Below are positions 7,654 to 9,621 of a stretch of DNA of 9,621 nt, one piece after another. Origin of the DNA: UBA2289 sp041677365 (GTDB lineage Bacteria > Bacillota_I > Bacilli_A > Izemoplasmatales > Hujiaoplasmataceae); NCBI GenBank assembly GCA_041677365.1, contig JBAYQC010000055.1, forward strand, positions 1-9,621, given 5' to 3'. Each line of letters begins with the position of its first letter. Position 1 is the stretch's first letter. The position numbers were made by a program, and so were the translations under genes. The notes under the pieces were generated by a model. It ran no database searches and was not told the origin of the DNA. It saw only the letters and a program-made list of their open reading frames with translations.

Positions 7654-7681
7654 TTAAAAAAGGTGCTACAAATGTAACACC
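7654..7681 (-). terminator. Intrinsic terminator of the chain-length/kinase operon
   Basis: On the minus strand GGTGTTAC (7674-7681) pairs with GTAGCACC (7662-7669) across a four-base loop, with one U-G pair, and is followed by six T. It lies ten bases past the CpsD-type stop codon and closes that operon. Confidence 0.87.
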
Positions 7682-7691
7682 TAAGCTTTAT

Positions 7692-8369
7692 CTAATCACG
7701 ATAATAGTAATAATCAAACTGAGAAGATCTCTTCTTGAAATCAATATTGGATAAGACAGCTCCAATTACATTAGCCTTATTCTCTTTCAATTGTTTAAGA
7801 CCGAGTTTTGCATGATCTTTTCGAGTTTTATTATAAGCTACTACATAAACCACTCCATCAACTAAAGAACTAATAACCATCGGGTCAGTTACCGTTAATA
7901 CTGGAGGTGAATCGATAATGATATAATCGTATTCTGCTCGTAATTTTTCAATCAAATCATTTACTTTATGAGATTGAAAAATAACATGGGGAGTATTCAG
8001 ACGATTTCCCGATAATAATAGATCTATTTTACTTTCATCCTTAATAATCAAGTCTTCAATAGGCTTTTCTTGAGCGATGAAATCATAAAAACCAATGTCA
8101 TTGGTTTTATGAAAAGCACGATGAATCTTAGGTCTTCTTAGATCAAAATCTAAAACAATAACTTTCTTACCCTTTTCAGCATAAACAGCAGCTAGATTGA
8201 TTGCTGTAGTTGTTTTTCCGTCTTCAGGAGTCGCTGAGGTAATCTGGATTACTTGGTAAGGTTTATCAATATTGTTCATTCTTATATTAAGTTCTAATTT
8301 ACGGTATGCTTCTGCTTGTGGAGAATTTGGTGTTTCAATAACTACATTTTTATATTCAAAAACTTCCAT
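7692..8369 (-). CDS. cpsD: CpsD/Wze-type bacterial tyrosine autokinase (BY-kinase)
   Basis: A 225-residue cytoplasmic ATPase that autophosphorylates on a C-terminal tyrosine cluster and works with the adjacent membrane adaptor to control surface-polysaccharide assembly or length. Walker A is ATPEDGKT (46-53), Walker A' VIVLDFDLRRP (70-80) and Walker B YIIIDSPP (149-156). The tail FDYYYYRD supplies four consecutive tyrosines (220-223). The N-terminal oligomerisation motif, normally EX2RX2R, reads E20-AY-R23-KL-E26, so the last Arg is Glu. The ATG abuts the TAG stop of the preceding gene with no gap, and a GGTGGA ribosome site sits inside that gene, indicating coupled translation. No tyrosine phosphatase (CpsB/YwqE) gene is adjacent. 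Family assignment is firm; the symbol is by family resemblance and the polymer is unknown. Confidence 0.93.
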   Translation of the reverse strand: MEVFEYKNVVIETPNSPQAEAYRKLELNIRMNNIDKPYQVIQITSATPEDGKTTTAINLAAVYAEKGKKVIVLDFDLRRPKIHRAFHKTNDIGFYDFIAQEKPIEDLIIKDESKIDLLLSGNRLNTPHVIFQSHKVNDLIEKLRAEYDYIIIDSPPVLTVTDPMVISSLVDGVVYVVAYNKTRKDHAKLGLKQLKENKANVIGAVLSNIDFKKRSSQFDYYYYRD

Positions 8370-9113
8370 CTAGTCCACCAACTTTCTTTCTTTAACTGTG
8401 CCTGGAACTGCGGAAATAACTTTCATATTTAAAGTTTTTTCAACTTCTTCTACAGTTTTAAACTTATTGTTGAAGAATTCTTTTATAAATACGATTCCTA
8501 CTGCAATAATTCCGCCTAAGATAACACTGATAGCCATATAAAGCGTTTTGTTAGGTGATGATGGGTTATTCGGTTCTTCAGCCACATCTAAAACCTTTAA
8601 TTTATCCTGCAAGAACGGTAAAGAGTTAGTTTCGTCATTAGCAATTTCTATCGCGTTATCTGCTAAAGTTTCAGCAATAGTTTTTGCTAAAACTGGATCA
8701 GGATGTTCGACAGAAATATTAATTAATAATATCGAACTAGATGTACTTACAGATATCATGCTTTTAAGTCCACTTCTTGACACATCACTCAACTCAGGAA
8801 CATCTGCTAAAACACTATCCATAACCTTGTTGGAAAGAATAAACTCACGATAAGTCCCTAATAAATTATTTGCAATTACAATTGCTGATTGTTCATTAGT
8901 TCCCGTGGCTTCATAATCCGGTTGAACTATAATTGATGTCTCTGATGTATATTTTGGTGTAACAACCAAAAATGTATAAACAATTCCAATTACAACTACC
9001 CACAAAGTCACAATTAAAATCAATGCAATATTATTCCAAAGAATTTTAAATAATTCTTGTAAGCTGATACCAGCTTCTTCCTCTGGATTTACTCTTTCTA
9101 AATATTCATCCAT
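8370..9113 (-). CDS. cpsC: CpsC/Wzz-type polysaccharide chain-length and kinase-adaptor membrane protein
   Basis: A 247-residue polysaccharide co-polymerase of the Gram-positive type, where the membrane part is separate from the kinase. An amphipathic N-terminus (ISLQELFKILWNN, 16-28) leads into membrane helix 1 (about 29-51), then an extracytoplasmic Wzz domain (about 52-189) beginning TPKYTSETSIIVQP. The proline-rich motif EEPNNPSSPNKT (179-190) immediately precedes helix 2 (about 191-211), as in the family. The cytoplasmic tail (212-247) is the part that in related systems docks to and activates the kinase. Its TAG stop directly touches the kinase ATG. The start at 9113 is supported by AAGGAG a few bases upstream and by a good promoter. 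Confidence 0.93.
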   Translation of the reverse strand: MDEYLERVNPEEEAGISLQELFKILWNNIALILIVTLWVVVIGIVYTFLVVTPKYTSETSIIVQPDYEATGTNEQSAIVIANNLLGTYREFILSNKVMDSVLADVPELSDVSRSGLKSMISVSTSSSILLINISVEHPDPVLAKTIAETLADNAIEIANDETNSLPFLQDKLKVLDVAEEPNNPSSPNKTLYMAISVILGGIIAVGIVFIKEFFNNKFKTVEEVEKTLNMKVISAVPGTVKERKLVD

Positions 9114-9150
9114 ACAAACTCTCCTTGTCTAAATCTCATGTTCTTTAATT

Positions 9151-9179
9151 ATTATATAATATGCACTCCAATAAAACAA
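9151..9179 (-). promoter_or_regulatory. Sigma-A-type promoter of the cpsC-cpsD operon
   Basis: The minus strand reads TTGTTT (9174-9179), a 17-bp spacer and a perfect TATAAT (9151-9156), 37 bases before the cpsC ATG. The -10 lies within the palindrome ATTATATAAT. No terminator separates uppP from this point, so readthrough from uppP may add to this promoter. Confidence 0.7.
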
Positions 9180-9196
9180 TAAACTAGACCTTAAAT

Positions 9197-9621
9197 TTAT
9201 TTTATTCCGATAATAATAGCCACAAATCCAAAGACAAAATTATAAATATAAAATGGAGTGAGATTTCCTCTTCTAAATAAAATAAATACCCATTTTAAAC
9301 CGATGTAAGTAAAGACTACACTGGCTGTAAAAGCAGCGAAATAATATAAATAACTCAAGTAATTAGCACTATCAAAACCTTGAGTAATTAATTCAGGATT
9401 AAACTCATATAGTAAAAACTGTTGGAATACAGCACCTAATGAGATTGGTATTAACATCAAAAATGAGAACTTAAGCGCAGAGTCCATTGACAATTTTCTT
9501 TTTAAACCTACTGCAGTTGTCGTTCCTAGTCTGCTTAAGCCCGGCATGATTGTTATTACTTGAATTAAACCAATAACAAAGGCATCAGCGTTGGTAAGTT
9601 TGGTTTGAACATGATAATTAG
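9197..9621 (-). CDS. uppP: Undecaprenyl-diphosphatase, C-terminal part (5' end outside the window)
   Basis: UppP (BacA family) dephosphorylates undecaprenyl pyrophosphate to recycle the lipid carrier for cell-wall and capsule precursors. The frame is open from the right edge, giving 140 C-terminal residues of a protein usually about 260-280 long. An ATG at 9547 is not the start: the in-frame residues before it, NADAFVIGLIQVITI, match the family helix leading into the catalytic loop. That loop reads PGLSRLGTT, equivalent to PGxSRSxxT, with the key Arg present but the following Ser replaced by Leu. Next come KFSFLMLIPISLGAVF and two further hydrophobic helices, ending GIIK-like at the TAA. The (E/Q)xxxE motif would lie outside the window. 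The neighbouring polysaccharide genes use the same lipid carrier. Confidence 0.9.
   Translation of the reverse strand, partial: NYHVQTKLTNADAFVIGLIQVITIMPGLSRLGTTTAVGLKRKLSMDSALKFSFLMLIPISLGAVFQQFLLYEFNPELITQGFDSANYLSYLYYFAAFTASVVFTYIGLKWVFILFRRGNLTPFYIYNFVFGFVAIIIGIK

Noticed and set aside
8548..8853. Plus-strand open frame opposite cpsC
   Set aside because: It is an antisense shadow of a clear Wzz-type gene, with no domain or independent support.
9545..9547. ATG as the start of a short 116-residue membrane protein
   Set aside because: The frame continues upstream to the window edge with residues matching the UppP family, and the ATG lies inside the conserved catalytic loop, so this is an internal Met.
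1..9621. CRISPR arrays, tRNA or rRNA genes, insertion sequences, riboswitches
   Set aside because: Intergenic gaps are all under 150 bp and are accounted for by terminators, promoters and ribosome sites. I saw no repeated spacer pattern, cloverleaf, transposase or known riboswitch core.

Overview
The window is AT-rich bacterial DNA in which every supported gene reads on the minus strand, so the order of transcription runs from position 9621 down to 1. Strong AGGAGG-type ribosome sites, TTGNNN/TATAAT promoters, short hairpin terminators with U-runs, and TGG for every tryptophan codon I checked point to a low-GC Gram-positive lineage. Bacillota, or a wall-less relative that keeps the standard code (Acholeplasma/Izemoplasma type), would fit. 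This placement is inference; no taxonomic marker is present.

In transcription order: (1) 9621-9197, the C-terminal half of undecaprenyl-diphosphatase (uppP). (2) 9113-7692, a Wzz/CpsC-type chain-length membrane protein directly abutting a CpsD-type tyrosine autokinase, with a good promoter in front and a terminator behind. (3) 7550-5312, an OmpR-type response regulator overlapping a membrane histidine kinase by 17 bp, with a terminator behind. (4) 5188-3320, a membrane-anchored nucleotide-sugar 4,6-dehydratase of the CapD/PglF/WbpM type, with its own promoter and terminator. (5) 3234 to the left edge, a housekeeping run: a 23S rRNA m5U methyltransferase, formate-tetrahydrofolate ligase two bases later, and the start of an unrecognised basic protein.

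The right two thirds is best read as surface-polysaccharide control. UppP recycles the lipid carrier, CpsC/CpsD set polymer length or assembly, and the dehydratase commits UDP-GlcNAc to a deoxyamino-sugar. The two-component system between them is a plausible but unproven regulator. No glycosyltransferase, flippase, polymerase or tyrosine phosphatase is in view, so this is not a complete capsule locus. I see no mobile element, CRISPR array, tRNA or rRNA, and no gene-free stretch over 300 bases.

I did not find a clearly new system. The best leads are substitutions in normally conserved motifs (CpsD oligomerisation motif, UppP PGxSRS motif, the residue near the RlmD catalytic Glu), a 9-bp inverted repeat ahead of the regulator gene, and an unrecognised extracytoplasmic sensor domain in the kinase.
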